Part shown: positions 1-8,851 of the stretch, in pieces
How the letters are laid out: each line of letters begins with the position of its first letter
Position numbering within the stretch: the stretch's first letter is position 1
The notes under the pieces: model-generated
What the model was told of the DNA's origin: nothing
Seen by the model: the letters and a program-made list of their open reading frames with translations, nothing else
Databases searched by the model: none
Made by a program: the position numbers and the translations under genes
Assembly (NCBI RefSeq): GCF_039548895.1
Contig: NZ_JBCLVG010000002.1
Origin: Orlajensenia stereocauli
Lineage (GTDB): Bacteria > Actinomycetota > Actinomycetes > Actinomycetales > Microbacteriaceae
Length of the DNA stretch: 64,000 nucleotides
Strand: one strand, 5' to 3'

Positions 1-1
1 C

Positions 2-2698
2 CTCTCCCGCTCCGACGTCGCGGGACTCGTCACCGAGCAGCTGCTCGTCTCGCAGCAGACCGACGACACGCTCAGCGCCCTCACCGGCGTGCAGCTGCCC
101 GGCGTGCTCGACGACCTCTACGCCGCCGATCTCGGCTCGAGCACCCTCGGCGTGAGCTGGTCGGGAGCCACCCCCACCCTGCGGCTGTGGGCCCCCACTG
201 CGCAGAGTGCCGCGCTGTTGGTCTACCCGACAGGTGTGGCTGGAGACCCGGTCTCGGTGCCCGCCGAGTGGAACGACGCCGATGGAACCTGGGCCGTGAC
301 GGACGCATCCGTCACAGCCGGAACCGAATACCGCTGGTCCGTCGACGTCTACGCGCCGACGACGGGGAGCATCGAGACCAACTCGGTGACAGACCCGTAC
401 TCGGTGGCGCTCACCACGAACTCCGAGCGGAGCGTGGTCGTCGACCTCGCCGACGACGAGTGGGCGCCCGAGCAGTGGGCGAACACTGCGGCGCCTGTGA
501 TCGACAAGCCCGTCGACCGCGCCATCTACGAGCTGCACGTGCGCGACTTCTCCATCGGAGACACCACCGTGCCCGAGGCCGAGCGCGGAACGTATCGCGC
601 CTTCACCCGCGACAGTGCTGGAACGGATCAGCTGCGCCAGCTCGCCGACGCCGGCATCAACACCGTGCACCTGCTGCCCACCTTCGACCTCGCGACCATC
701 GAGGAGGACCGCGCAGCCCAGCAGCAGCCGGACTGCGACCTCGCGAGCTTCGGACCGGCATCCGCCGAGCAGCAGGCCTGCGTGGCGGCCGTCGCCGACA
801 CGGACGGCTACAACTGGGGCTACGACCCGTTCCACTTCCAGGCGCCCGAGGGCTCCTACGCCGTCGACCCGAACGGTGGGGCGAGGGTGGAGGAGTTCCG
901 CGAGATGGTCGGTGCACTGCACGCCACCGGCCTGCAGGTCGTGCTCGACGAGGTCTACAACCACACGGCCGAGGCGGGCCAGGGTCAGCGCAGCGTGCTC
1001 GACCGCGTCGTGCCCGGCTACTACCAGCGGCTGAATGCCGTGGGCAACGTGGAGACCTCCACCTGCTGCCAGAACGTGGCCACCGAGCACGCAGCGGCCG
1101 AGAAGCTCATGGTCGACTCGGTCGTGCTGTGGGCGAAGGAGTACAAGGTCGACGGCTTCAGGTTCGACCTGATGGGGCATCACTCCAAGGCCAACATGCT
1201 GGCAGTGCGTGCTGCGCTCGACGAGCTGACGCTGGCCGACGACGGTGTCGACGGCAAGGCCGTCTACCTCTACGGCGAGGGCTGGAACTTCGGCGAGGTG
1301 GCAGACAACGCGCTGTTCGAGCAGGCCACGCAGGGCCAGCTCGGCGGCACGGGCATCGGCACCTTCAACGACAGGCTGCGTGATGCCGTGCACGGCGGCA
1401 GCCCCGTCGATGCCAGCACGACCTACGCCCAGGGCTATGGCACCGGGCTGTCGACCGACTCCAACGGCAACACCATCAACGGCACGGCGGAGGAGGCCGC
1501 GGCGGCCCTCGCTCGCCAGACCGACCTGGTGAAACTCGGGCTCGCCGGCAACCTGCGCGGCTACGAGTTCGAGACCGCCGACGGCACGGTCAAGCGCGGC
1601 GACGCGCTCGACTACAACGGACAGCCCGCCGGCTACTCCGACGAGCCGGCCGAGACGATCAATTACCTCGACGCCCACGACAACGAGACGCTCTACGACC
1701 TCGGGGTGCTGAAGCTGCCGACTGACACCCCGATGGCAGACCGCATCCGTATGAACACGCTGTCGCTGGCCACCGCCACGTTGTCGCAGTCACCGTCGTT
1801 CTGGCACGCCGGCACCGAGTTGTTGCGCTCGAAGTCTCTCGACCGCAACAGCTTCAACTCCGGCGACTGGTTCAACCGCATCGACTGGACCGGACAGACG
1901 TCGACGTTCGGTTCCGGCCTCCCGCCGGCCGCCGACAACGAGGACAAGTGGCCGCTCATGGCGCCGCTGCTCGCGAACCCGGCGCTCAAGCCGGCCGCGG
2001 CCGACATCGCCGCCGCCGAGGCGCAGGCGCTCGACCTCCTGCGGCTGCGCTCCGACGTCGACCTGCTGCGCCTGGGCTCGGCTGAACTCATCGACCAGAA
2101 GGTGTCGTTCCCGGGCAGCGGCCCGACGGCCGTGCCCGGCGTCATCGCGATGAGCATCGACGACCTCGTGGGCCCGGATGCCGACTCCGACCTCGACGGC
2201 GCCCTCGTGGTGTTCAACGCGTCTCCGGATGCCGCGACCCAGACGCTGCCCTCGCTCAAGGGCCGGGACTACGCGCTGTCGTCGGTGCAGGCATCCGGAG
2301 CCGACGCCGTGGTCAAGCAGACGACGTGGAACAAGGCCGCAGGGTCGGTGACGATTCCGGGCCGCTCGGTGGCCGTGCTGCTCGACGACCAGGCTCCCGC
2401 TCCGGTCAGGACGACCGTGCTCGCCGCGCCGAACAAGCTGCTCGCGAAGGCGGGGAGCGCCGTGAAGGTGGTCGGAAAGGTGATCGCCGCCGATCGGAGC
2501 AACCCGGTGGGAACGATCACCGTGACCGACAACGGCAAGGTCATCGCGACCGAGACGCTCGAGGCCGGCGACAAGGGTCGCATCGACGTGAAGCTGCCGA
2601 AGCTCGGCAAGGGACTGCACCTCATCCGCACCACGTTCGCCGGTGTGGCGCCGTACGAGAGCTCGCGGTCGATCCCGCTGCCGGTGCTGCTCTGGTAG
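2..2698 (+). CDS. pulA: pullulanase, GH13 debranching enzyme (5' end outside window)
   Basis: Hydrolyses alpha-1,6 links in pullulan, glycogen or amylopectin, probably outside the cell. The frame is open to the window edge, so the visible 898 residues lack the true start and any signal peptide; the GTG at 89 is internal because the codons before it already read as pullulanase. Seen in order: an N-terminal beta domain, the pullulanase hallmark YNWGYDP near residue 270, then GH13 region I (DEVYNH, ~317), region II (GFRFD, nucleophile Asp, ~385), region III (GEGW, acid/base Glu, ~426) and region IV (DAHDNE, ~558). The last ~95 residues look like an added Ig-like domain. No sorting signal or C-terminal membrane segment follows, so release or non-covalent binding is inferred. 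Functionally it fits the malto-oligosaccharide genes at 27-35 kb. Confidence 0.93.
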   Translation, partial: LSRSDVAGLVTEQLLVSQQTDDTLSALTGVQLPGVLDDLYAADLGSSTLGVSWSGATPTLRLWAPTAQSAALLVYPTGVAGDPVSVPAEWNDADGTWAVTDASVTAGTEYRWSVDVYAPTTGSIETNSVTDPYSVALTTNSERSVVVDLADDEWAPEQWANTAAPVIDKPVDRAIYELHVRDFSIGDTTVPEAERGTYRAFTRDSAGTDQLRQLADAGINTVHLLPTFDLATIEEDRAAQQQPDCDLASFGPASAEQQACVAAVADTDGYNWGYDPFHFQAPEGSYAVDPNGGARVEEFREMVGALHATGLQVVLDEVYNHTAEAGQGQRSVLDRVVPGYYQRLNAVGNVETSTCCQNVATEHAAAEKLMVDSVVLWAKEYKVDGFRFDLMGHHSKANMLAVRAALDELTLADDGVDGKAVYLYGEGWNFGEVADNALFEQATQGQLGGTGIGTFNDRLRDAVHGGSPVDASTTYAQGYGTGLSTDSNGNTINGTAEEAAAALARQTDLVKLGLAGNLRGYEFETADGTVKRGDALDYNGQPAGYSDEPAETINYLDAHDNETLYDLGVLKLPTDTPMADRIRMNTLSLATATLSQSPSFWHAGTELLRSKSLDRNSFNSGDWFNRIDWTGQTSTFGSGLPPAADNEDKWPLMAPLLANPALKPAAADIAAAEAQALDLLRLRSDVDLLRLGSAELIDQKVSFPGSGPTAVPGVIAMSIDDLVGPDADSDLDGALVVFNASPDAATQTLPSLKGRDYALSSVQASGADAVVKQTTWNKAAGSVTIPGRSVAVLLDDQAPAPVRTTVLAAPNKLLAKAGSAVKVVGKVIAADRSNPVGTITVTDNGKVIATETLEAGDKGRIDVKLPKLGKGLHLIRTTFAGVAPYESSRSIPLPVLLW

Positions 2699-2734
2699 GG
2701 GCTGTGCGCGGCGAGCGGGGTTCCGCACGGCGTG

Positions 2735-2870
2735 AGCGCTTCGGGCGGTCGCTTCGCTCGGCCCTCTGCGAGCGGGTACGGGGAGTTCTCGCTCGCTGAG
2801 GCCCGGACGGAGTCCGCGGTCGAAGCGCGGCGAGCGGTGGGTGGAGTCCGCGGTCGAAGCGCAGTGAGCC
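2735..2870. repeat. interspersed palindromic repeat, family A
   Basis: A forward copy of the unit (GCTTCGGGCGGTCGCTTCGC ... GAGCGGG) is followed by an inverted unit (CGCTCGCTGAGGCCCGGACG ... GTCGAAGCGC) and a second partial inverted unit, so the stretch can fold into a long hairpin. It lies between the convergent ends of pulA and menC and may serve both as terminator. Related copies occur at least seven more times in the window. Confidence 0.8.
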
Positions 2871-2876
2871 GGAGCC

Positions 2877-3854
2877 TTACAAGTGCGCGTACACGGCCTT
2901 CAGCCGCGCCAACCACCAGTCGCGGCGCTCGGGTGCCGCCGCGTGCCGATCGAGGAGGGCGGCATCCGGGACGACCCGCCGTACGTCGATGGCGCCATCC
3001 GTCACCGACAACGGTTCGGCCGTGACGTCAGCGGCCAGCAGCTCGGCCGTACCCAGACCGCAGTCGTATTCCAATTCGGGAATGCTTGCGGCGAGGAAGG
3101 CGCCCATCGACAGGCCCACGCTGGTGTCGATGGCGCTCGAGACGACGACGGGAAGGCCGGCGCGGCCCACGATCTGCAGGGCCGCCTTGATGCCCCCGAG
3201 GGGCTGGGCCTTGATCACGAGCAGGTCGGCCGCACCGGCCTCGGCCACGGCCAGAGGGTCCTCGGCCCGACGCACGCTCTCATCGGCGGCCACAGGGATG
3301 CCCATGTATCGCACGCGGCGACGCAGCTCGACGAGCTCCTCGACAGTGGCGCAGGGCTGCTCGATGTACTCCAGGTCGAAGGGCTCGAGGGCGTGAGCGG
3401 CGTGCTCGGCCTCGTCGACGTTCCAGTTGCCGTTCGCGTCGACACGGATGCGGCCCTCGGGGCCCAGCGCCTCGCGCACGGCGGCCACGCGGGCGACATC
3501 GTCGGCGAGCGACACGTCGCCGCCGGCGACCTTGACCTTGGCGGTGCGGCATCCGGAGTAGCGGGCGAGGATGCCGGCCACCTCGTGTGCGGCGACGCCG
3601 GGGATCGTCGCGTTCACGGCGATGCGGGTGCGCAGCGGCACCGGAAGCTCGCGCCAGCCGAAGTCGATGGCGGCGCTCAGCCAGTTCGCGGCCTCGGCAT
3701 CGTCGTACTCGACGAAGGGGGAGAACTCGGTCCAGCCTGCCGGGCCCTCGAACAGCATGGCCTCGCGCACCTCGATCCCGCGGAACCTGGTGCGCAGCGG
3801 AAGCGCGACGACGCGAGCGGAGGACAGCAGTTCGACGAGCGGCGGCAGTGGCAC
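2877..3854 (-). CDS. menC: o-succinylbenzoate synthase
   Basis: Dehydrates SHCHC to o-succinylbenzoate in menaquinone synthesis; enolase superfamily, cytoplasmic, Mg-dependent. The 325-residue product has the expected residues: the KVK motif (K106/K108), metal ligands D139 (VDANGN), E165 (EYIEQP) and D191 (ADES), and the second catalytic lysine K215 (VIKAQPLGG). The frame stays open far upstream, but homology to the family begins at about the GTG at 3854, which also gives the usual family length; an upstream start is possible. It is the last gene before the family A repeat and is on the strand opposite to menB-menE-menA-menD. Confidence 0.9.
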   Translation of the reverse strand: MPLPPLVELLSSARVVALPLRTRFRGIEVREAMLFEGPAGWTEFSPFVEYDDAEAANWLSAAIDFGWRELPVPLRTRIAVNATIPGVAAHEVAGILARYSGCRTAKVKVAGGDVSLADDVARVAAVREALGPEGRIRVDANGNWNVDEAEHAAHALEPFDLEYIEQPCATVEELVELRRRVRYMGIPVAADESVRRAEDPLAVAEAGAADLLVIKAQPLGGIKAALQIVGRAGLPVVVSSAIDTSVGLSMGAFLAASIPELEYDCGLGTAELLAADVTAEPLSVTDGAIDVRRVVPDAALLDRHAAAPERRDWWLARLKAVYAHL

Positions 3855-3999
3855 CTCCCCATCGTTGCACCTCGAGCCGAACTCTGCCGCGATGCCGATG
3901 GATTCCGCGCCGCGCCGCATTCCGGCGCTGGGCAGTGAGTCGCGAAGGCCGTCCGAGTCCGAGCAGCGGGATGGACGACGGGCGGCAGGCTTCTCGCGC

Positions 4000-4671
4000 T
4001 CACGGCCCCCGGCTGTCGACGGGAGCGCCGATGCGCGTGATCGCGGGGGCCGCATCGTCCACGTAGATGGCCACCGAGAAGGTGCGCACAGGATCAGCCG
4101 ACGCGTCGACCACGGCGGCCGGACCGCGCGCGATATCGAAGTCGGGAGAGTAGCTCTCGAACGTGTCGGGGTAAGTGGCTGCGAGCGTGGCGGCGTCGTC
4201 GCCGATGGCGACACCCTCGGGAGTGCGCACCTCGATGCCGCCTGTGGCCGGGCCCGTCGCGAGCACGTCGAACTTCGGAATCTGGTCTCCGTAGGCGCCG
4301 AGACGCAGGCCGTCCCAGGTCAGCGTCTCGAAGGGCCGGCGCTCGATGTGGCCCGCGTCCTGTCCGACGACAGGTGCGGCGCCGAGCACAGCCGCGAGAG
4401 ACGCCGCGACATCGTCGAGATCATCGCCGTACGACACCGAGAGGAGGGCGACGCCGGCGGCATCCTGAACCTCGAATCCCTCCGGACCGATCACGACAGC
4501 CGCCGGTGCCGCGGCAACCGGAGTGGGCGAGGTGACCTCCGTCGGCGTCGCCCGTACGGAAGTCGAGGACGGCGATGGGGCCATCGTCGAAGCGGTGGGC
4601 GCTCCCGTGCAGGCCGTGAGCAGTGCGGCCGCCGAAACGACCACGACGAGAACCGACGCGCGGAGAGTCAT
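4000..4671 (-). CDS. putative lipoprotein of unknown function
   Basis: A 223-residue secreted protein with a short charged N-terminus, hydrophobic core and lipobox LLTAC, so Cys21 is the likely lipidated residue. A Ser/Thr/Pro-rich linker follows (about residues 25-50), then a ~170-residue globular part I do not recognise, with no catalytic motif I can name. It is divergent from menB across only 69 nt. The chosen ATG at 4671 sits 6 nt after a TATGCT -10 hexamer (minus strand, 4678-4683), which predicts a leaderless transcript. Its position between menC and menB is unusual, but a role in quinone metabolism is only a guess. Confidence 0.75.
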   Translation of the reverse strand: MTLRASVLVVVVSAAALLTACTGAPTASTMAPSPSSTSVRATPTEVTSPTPVAAAPAAVVIGPEGFEVQDAAGVALLSVSYGDDLDDVAASLAAVLGAAPVVGQDAGHIERRPFETLTWDGLRLGAYGDQIPKFDVLATGPATGGIEVRTPEGVAIGDDAATLAATYPDTFESYSPDFDIARGPAAVVDASADPVRTFSVAIYVDDAAPAITRIGAPVDSRGP

Positions 4672-4677
4672 TGCACG

Positions 4678-4683
4678 AGCATA
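4678..4683 (-). promoter_or_regulatory. -10 box of lipoprotein gene, leaderless type
   Basis: TATGCT on the minus strand followed by 6 nt and then the ATG at 4671. The spacing equals the normal distance from a -10 box to the transcription start, so the mRNA should begin at or next to the A of ATG. Confidence 0.55.
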
Positions 4684-4728
4684 GGAGCGGGCAGGCTTAT
4701 CGCACGAGGGGGTGAACCCCGAAGACCG

Positions 4729-4734
4729 TAGGCT
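4729..4734 (+). promoter_or_regulatory. -10 box of menB, leaderless type
   Basis: TAGGCT followed by GGGGAC and then the ATG at 4741. It is divergent from the similar box of the lipoprotein gene 45 nt away. Confidence 0.55.
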
Positions 4735-4740
4735 GGGGAC

Positions 4741-5694
4741 ATGGGAGAAACGGTGTCCGAGATCTTCGATTCGAGCCAGTGGACGGATGTCCCCGGGTAC
4801 GAGGTCCTCACCGACATCACGTACCACCACAGCACGGACGGCCGCATCGCCCGCGTGGCGTTCAACCGGCCCGAGGTGCGCAACGCCTTCAGGCCGCACA
4901 CTGTCGACGAGCTCTACTCGGCCCTCGAGGACGCCCGCACGAACCCGCGCATCGGCGTCGTGCTGCTCACCGGCAACGGGCCCAGCCCGAAGGACGGCGG
5001 CTGGGCGTTCTGCTCCGGCGGGGACCAGCGCATCCGTGGGCGCGACGGGTACAAGTACGAGACCGGCGACCAGGGCAGCGGCCCCGATACGGGCCCGACT
5101 GCCTCGGGCGCCACGCGACCAGCGGTAGACGCCGCGCGTTCCGGCCGCCTGCACATCCTCGAGGTGCAGCGCCTCATCCGCTTCATGCCGAAGGTCGTCA
5201 TCGCGGTCGTTCCCGGCTGGGCGGCCGGTGGCGGGCACTCGCTGCACGTCGTCTGCGACCTCACCATCGCCAGCCGCGAGCAGGCGCGCTTCAAGCAGAC
5301 GGACGCCGATGTCGGATCGTTCGACGCCGGCTACGGCAGCGCGTACTTCGCGCGTCAGATCGGCCAGAAGAATGCCCGTGAGGTGTTCTTCCTCGCCCGC
5401 GAGTACTCCGCCGACCGTGCCTACGAGATGGGCGCCGTCAATGCCGTCGTGCCTCACGCCGAGCTCGAGTCGACGGCCATCGAGTGGGCCCGCGAGATCC
5501 TCACGAAGTCTCCGACGGCCATCCGCATGCTCAAGTTCGCCTTCAACGCCGTCGACGACGGTCTCGTGGGCCAGCAGGTGTTCGCCGGCGAGGCCACGCG
5601 CCTCGCCTACGGAACCGACGAGGCCGTCGAGGGCCGCGACTCCTTCCTCGAGAAGCGCGAGCCGGACTGGTCGCCGTTCCCCTGGCAGTTCTGA
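4741..5694 (+). CDS. menB: 1,4-dihydroxy-2-naphthoyl-CoA synthase
   Basis: Crotonase-family enzyme that closes the second ring of the menaquinone head group (o-succinylbenzoyl-CoA to DHNA-CoA). The 317-residue protein shows the crotonase CoA/oxyanion segments CSGGDQR (~91-97) and WAAGGGHSLH (~160) and the block QTDADVGSFDAGYGS (~185-200). The Asp after QT is what is known from mycobacterial-type MenB, where it replaces the bicarbonate used by the E. coli-type enzyme; this assignment rests on remembered family knowledge. First gene of a menB-menE pair with a 1-nt gap. The start codon lies 6 nt after a TAGGCT -10 box. Confidence 0.95.
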   Translation: MGETVSEIFDSSQWTDVPGYEVLTDITYHHSTDGRIARVAFNRPEVRNAFRPHTVDELYSALEDARTNPRIGVVLLTGNGPSPKDGGWAFCSGGDQRIRGRDGYKYETGDQGSGPDTGPTASGATRPAVDAARSGRLHILEVQRLIRFMPKVVIAVVPGWAAGGGHSLHVVCDLTIASREQARFKQTDADVGSFDAGYGSAYFARQIGQKNAREVFFLAREYSADRAYEMGAVNAVVPHAELESTAIEWAREILTKSPTAIRMLKFAFNAVDDGLVGQQVFAGEATRLAYGTDEAVEGRDSFLEKREPDWSPFPWQF

Positions 5695-5695
5695 G

Positions 5696-6907
5696 GTGAC
5701 CGGGCCGCTCGCCCTCGTCGACGGCGGGAACGCGGATGCCGTTCTCCAGCGTCTGCGCGGAGCCCTCGACGGCTCGGGCCCTGCCGTGTTCCCGATCGCT
5801 CCTGCCGACGACGCGCTCGTTGCGGCGGACCTCGGCCAGGCACCGTTCGTGCCCGATGAGGTCGCGCTCGTCGTCCAGACCAGCGGATCGACCGGTCGGC
5901 CCAAGCGTGTGGCGCTGAGCGCGGACGCGCTGCTCGCCTCGGCCGCGGCATCCGCTGCCGCCATCGGGGGATCGGGCCAGTGGCTGCTCGCCCTGCCCGC
6001 GCACTACATCGCCGGCGCCAACGTGCTGGTGCGCTCGATCGCCGCGGGCACGACGCCGGTGATGCTCGACGCCTCGCACTTCGATGCCGGGGCGTTCGCG
6101 GATGCCGCCTCACGCCTCACCGCCGATCTGCGCTTCACGTCCCTCGTGCCGGCGCAGCTGGCGCGCATCGTCGACGCCGCCGAACACGACAAAGACGTGC
6201 TCGCGGCGGCTCGCCGCTTCACCCGCATCCTGCTCGGCGGACAGGCGGCACCCGCGGCGCTGCTCGATCGCGCTGCCGCGCTCGGGCTGGCCGTGACCCG
6301 CACTTACGGATCGAGTGAGACAGCAGGAGGCTGCGTCTACGACGGCGTGCCGATCGGGTCGACACGGGTCGCCGTTCGCGACGGCCTCGTCGAACTCGCC
6401 GGCCCCACGCTCGCGCGGGGCTATCTCGATGACGACGAGCGCACGGCCGCTGCCTTCGTCGAGCGCGACGGATGCCGGTGGTATCGCACCGGCGACCTCG
6501 GGGAGCTGGTGGCCGGCGGCGTCGACGCTGGCGCCGGTGAGGCAGAGACCCCGCGTCTCCGCGTGCTCGGTCGCGCCGACAACGTCATCATCTCGGGCGG
6601 CGTGAAGGTGTCGCTCGACGCCGTCGAGCGCGCCGTGCGCGCGCTGTCCGGACTCGAGGACGCCGTCGTGGTCGGCATCCCGCATCCGCGATGGGGAGAG
6701 GTGCCGGCCGTCGCCGTGCCGACGGCCGCCGGGCGAGGGTCGGTGCATCCGCCGCTGGACGACATCCGCGCCGTCGTGGGTCGCACTCTCGGTGTCGCTG
6801 CCCGCCCCGCCGTACTGGTCGAGCTCGGTGAGGTGCCGCTTCTCAGCTCGGGCAAGCCCGATCGGCGGGCCATCGTCGAGCTGATGGCGACGCAGAATGC
6901 AGGATGA
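5696..6907 (+). CDS. menE: o-succinylbenzoate--CoA ligase
   Basis: ANL-superfamily ligase that activates o-succinylbenzoate with ATP and CoA, feeding menB. The GTG at 5696, one base after the menB stop, starts a 403-residue protein. P-loop QTSGSTGRPK is at 61-70, the A5 motif YGSSETAGG near 205, the GDLGEL segment near 265 and the C-terminal catalytic lysine in SSGKPDRRAI near 390. It is shorter than the ~450-500 residues of many MenE proteins, being trimmed at the N-terminus, as is common in actinobacteria. The final codons and stop (TGA 6905-6907) lie inside a family B palindrome. Translational coupling with menB is likely. Confidence 0.93.
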   Translation: MTGPLALVDGGNADAVLQRLRGALDGSGPAVFPIAPADDALVAADLGQAPFVPDEVALVVQTSGSTGRPKRVALSADALLASAAASAAAIGGSGQWLLALPAHYIAGANVLVRSIAAGTTPVMLDASHFDAGAFADAASRLTADLRFTSLVPAQLARIVDAAEHDKDVLAAARRFTRILLGGQAAPAALLDRAAALGLAVTRTYGSSETAGGCVYDGVPIGSTRVAVRDGLVELAGPTLARGYLDDDERTAAAFVERDGCRWYRTGDLGELVAGGVDAGAGEAETPRLRVLGRADNVIISGGVKVSLDAVERAVRALSGLEDAVVVGIPHPRWGEVPAVAVPTAAGRGSVHPPLDDIRAVVGRTLGVAARPAVLVELGEVPLLSSGKPDRRAIVELMATQNAG

Positions 6908-6957
6908 GGTCCGACATGGCCGCATATCGCAGCCGTGTCGACAGTGGTCCTGCATTC
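6893..6957. repeat. interspersed hairpin repeat, family B (copy 1)
   Basis: Imperfect palindrome bounded by GAATGCAGGATGAGG and GTGGTCCTGCATTC. It contains the menE stop codon and probably acts as a terminator between menE and menA. Other copies lie at 26187, 27246 and 33369. Confidence 0.75.
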
Positions 6958-7012
6958 GTGACGTCGGCCGCGCGCAGTGCCCGACATAGCTCCAGCCTTT
7001 AGGATGCACCTC

Positions 7013-8002
7013 GTGGCCCAGACATCACGACAGACCCAGCAGAACAGCGGCGCAGCGCGCACGAACCCGGCCCGCAGCGGCAATCCGGCCAAGCGCGCCG
7101 CGGGAGTGCAGCATCCGCTCGGCCGGGTCACCTTCGGCGACTGGGTGTCCGGAGCACGCCTGCGCACGCTGACGCTGGCCGTCGGACCCGTCGCGGCCGG
7201 CACCGGTGCCGCCGTGGTGCTCACGGACCCGGAGGTCGTGCACTGGGTGCGAGCGCTCCTCTGTCTCGCGGTGGCACTCTGCCTGCAGATCGGCGTCAAC
7301 TACGCCAACGACTACTCCGACGGCATCAGGGGAACGGATGCGCATCGCGTCGGACCCGCTCGCCTCACCGCGTCGGGCGCCGTCGCCCCGAAGCGCGTGC
7401 TCACCGTCGCGCTGGTCTTCTTCGGCCTCGCGGCCGTGGCCGGCCTGCTGCTCGTGATCGCCAGCCAGCAGTGGTGGCTGCTTGCCGTGGGGGCGGTGGC
7501 CATCGTCGCGGCCTGGTTCTACACCGGCGGCAAGCGTCCGTACGGGTACTTCGGGCTGGGTGAGCTCGTCGTCTTCATCTTCTTCGGCCTCGTGGCCACG
7601 GCCGGCAGCACCTTCGTCCAGGTGCTCGACGTGAACCTCGAGAGCTGGCTCGCGGGCGTCGCCCTCGGCCTGGTCGCCTGCGCGGTGCTCATGGTCAACA
7701 ACATCCGCGACATCGCCCAGGACAAGGTCGCAGGCAAGCGCACCCTCGCCGTCCTGATCGGCGCACGGTGGGCGAAGGCGCTGTTCTGCGTCTTCCTGCT
7801 GGCGCCGTTCGTGATCGTGGCGTTCCTCGCGCTGCTCTACCCGCTGGCGTGGCTGGTGCTGTTCGCCCTGTTGCTGGCGCTGCCGGCCTGCCTCATCACC
7901 ATCACGGCGAAGACAGCGCGTGAGCTCATCCTCGCCCTGCAGCTCACCAGCTTCACCGGGCTGCTCATGGGCATCGGACTAGGACTGGCGTTCGCCCTCT
8001 GA
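7013..8002 (+). CDS. menA: 1,4-dihydroxy-2-naphthoate polyprenyltransferase
   Basis: UbiA-family membrane prenyltransferase that attaches the isoprenoid tail to DHNA, giving demethylmenaquinone. About 329 residues with eight to nine hydrophobic segments. The two Asp-rich prenyl-diphosphate sites are clear: NDYSDGIRGTD near residue 99 and NNIRDIAQDKVAGKRT near 225. Start choice: the GTG at 7013 lies 7 nt after a TAGGAT -10 hexamer (7000-7005), fitting the leaderless pattern of this genome; the in-frame ATG at 7004 (three residues longer) would overlap that box. The 3' end overlaps the convergent DUF4229 gene by 24 bp. Confidence 0.93.
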   Translation: MAQTSRQTQQNSGAARTNPARSGNPAKRAAGVQHPLGRVTFGDWVSGARLRTLTLAVGPVAAGTGAAVVLTDPEVVHWVRALLCLAVALCLQIGVNYANDYSDGIRGTDAHRVGPARLTASGAVAPKRVLTVALVFFGLAAVAGLLLVIASQQWWLLAVGAVAIVAAWFYTGGKRPYGYFGLGELVVFIFFGLVATAGSTFVQVLDVNLESWLAGVALGLVACAVLMVNNIRDIAQDKVAGKRTLAVLIGARWAKALFCVFLLAPFVIVAFLALLYPLAWLVLFALLLALPACLITITAKTARELILALQLTSFTGLLMGIGLGLAFAL

Positions 8003-8353
8003 CCCGCCGGCGGCGTCAGTCGTGGCCTTCTGCGAGCTGACGGATGCCGATCCATATCCCGCAGCTGCTGCTCCAGGAGCGGCATCCATCGTCGAGGCGT
8101 CGTCGATGGCGGCGTCTTCGCTCTCGTCGTCGGCGTTCACCAGCGGCTTGTCGCGGTGGCGGGACTCGTAGATCGACGTGGCCACCTTCTCGCGCGGACG
8201 GCGCAGGAAGATATAGGAGAAGGCCAACCCGAACAGGGCCGCGACGATCGCGGAGACGTACCACGGCACGTTCACCAGCATCAGTACCGCGAACGGCACG
8301 AAGAACGCGAGCAGTCGCAGAACGGTGTACGTCACCCAGGAGGAAGCCTTCAC
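7979..8353 (-). CDS. DUF4229-type small membrane protein
   Basis: 124 residues. Two hydrophobic segments in the first ~50 residues (LRLLAFFVPFAVLMLVNVPW and VSAIVAALFGLAFSYIFL) are followed by a basic stretch (RRPREKVATSIYESRHRDK) and an acidic, Ala/Ser-rich tail. This matches the actinobacterial DUF4229 family, often found next to men genes; function unknown. The GTG start at 8353 is 6 nt after a TAGACT -10 box on the minus strand (8360-8365). The tail overlaps the end of menA, so the two convergent transcripts share sequence. Confidence 0.75.
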   Translation of the reverse strand: MKASSWVTYTVLRLLAFFVPFAVLMLVNVPWYVSAIVAALFGLAFSYIFLRRPREKVATSIYESRHRDKPLVNADDESEDAAIDDASTMDAAPGAAAAGYGSASVSSQKATTDAAGGSEGERQS

Positions 8354-8446
8354 CTCTCAAGTCTACGATCGGCTGCTGAGTGCCCCTGCCGCGATCGAGT
8401 TCTGCTGTCCCCGGGATCGTGCAGGAATGGTGCCTAGACTTGCCCC

Positions 8447-8851
8447 ATGACTCGTTTGCTCGTCGGCCTCGTTGTGGCGGCCGTCGTGTTCATGATCTAT
8501 TCGATCATCGACTGCGCACTGTTCGACCGCCGCCGCGTTCGAGGGCTGCCCAAGGGCGTGTGGTTGCTCGTCATCGTCCTCGTCCCGCTCGTCGGTGGCG
8601 CACTCTGGTTCCTCGTCGGCCGTGGTCGTCGTGCCAAGAGCGCACGGGGTGGCGCTCGCACAGTCGCCCCCGATGACGACCCCGAGTTCCTCGGTCGCCT
8701 GAAGCGCGACGCGGCCCAGGAGGAGCGCATCCGCCGCATGGAGCAGGAGCTCGCCGACCTCGACGCACGCGCCGAGGCAGAGGACCCGGAGCCCGACGTA
8801 GACCCCGACCACCGCACCGACGGCGACAAGCCCGGCCGCGCGGATGCCTGA
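8447..8851 (+). CDS. PLDc_N-domain small membrane protein
   Basis: 134 residues with two N-terminal membrane segments (~4-22 and ~38-58) containing the phospholipase-D-nuclease N-terminal signature (IYSIIDCALFDRRRVRGLPK and LVPLVGGALWFLVGRGRR), without any catalytic HKD domain. An acidic, charged tail rich in Glu/Arg follows and may form a short helix. The last 8 bp overlap the start of menD, so the two are probably translated together. The ATG lies 6 nt after a TAGACT -10 box (8435-8440). Its function is unknown. Confidence 0.8.
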   Translation: MTRLLVGLVVAAVVFMIYSIIDCALFDRRRVRGLPKGVWLLVIVLVPLVGGALWFLVGRGRRAKSARGGARTVAPDDDPEFLGRLKRDAAQEERIRRMEQELADLDARAEAEDPEPDVDPDHRTDGDKPGRADA

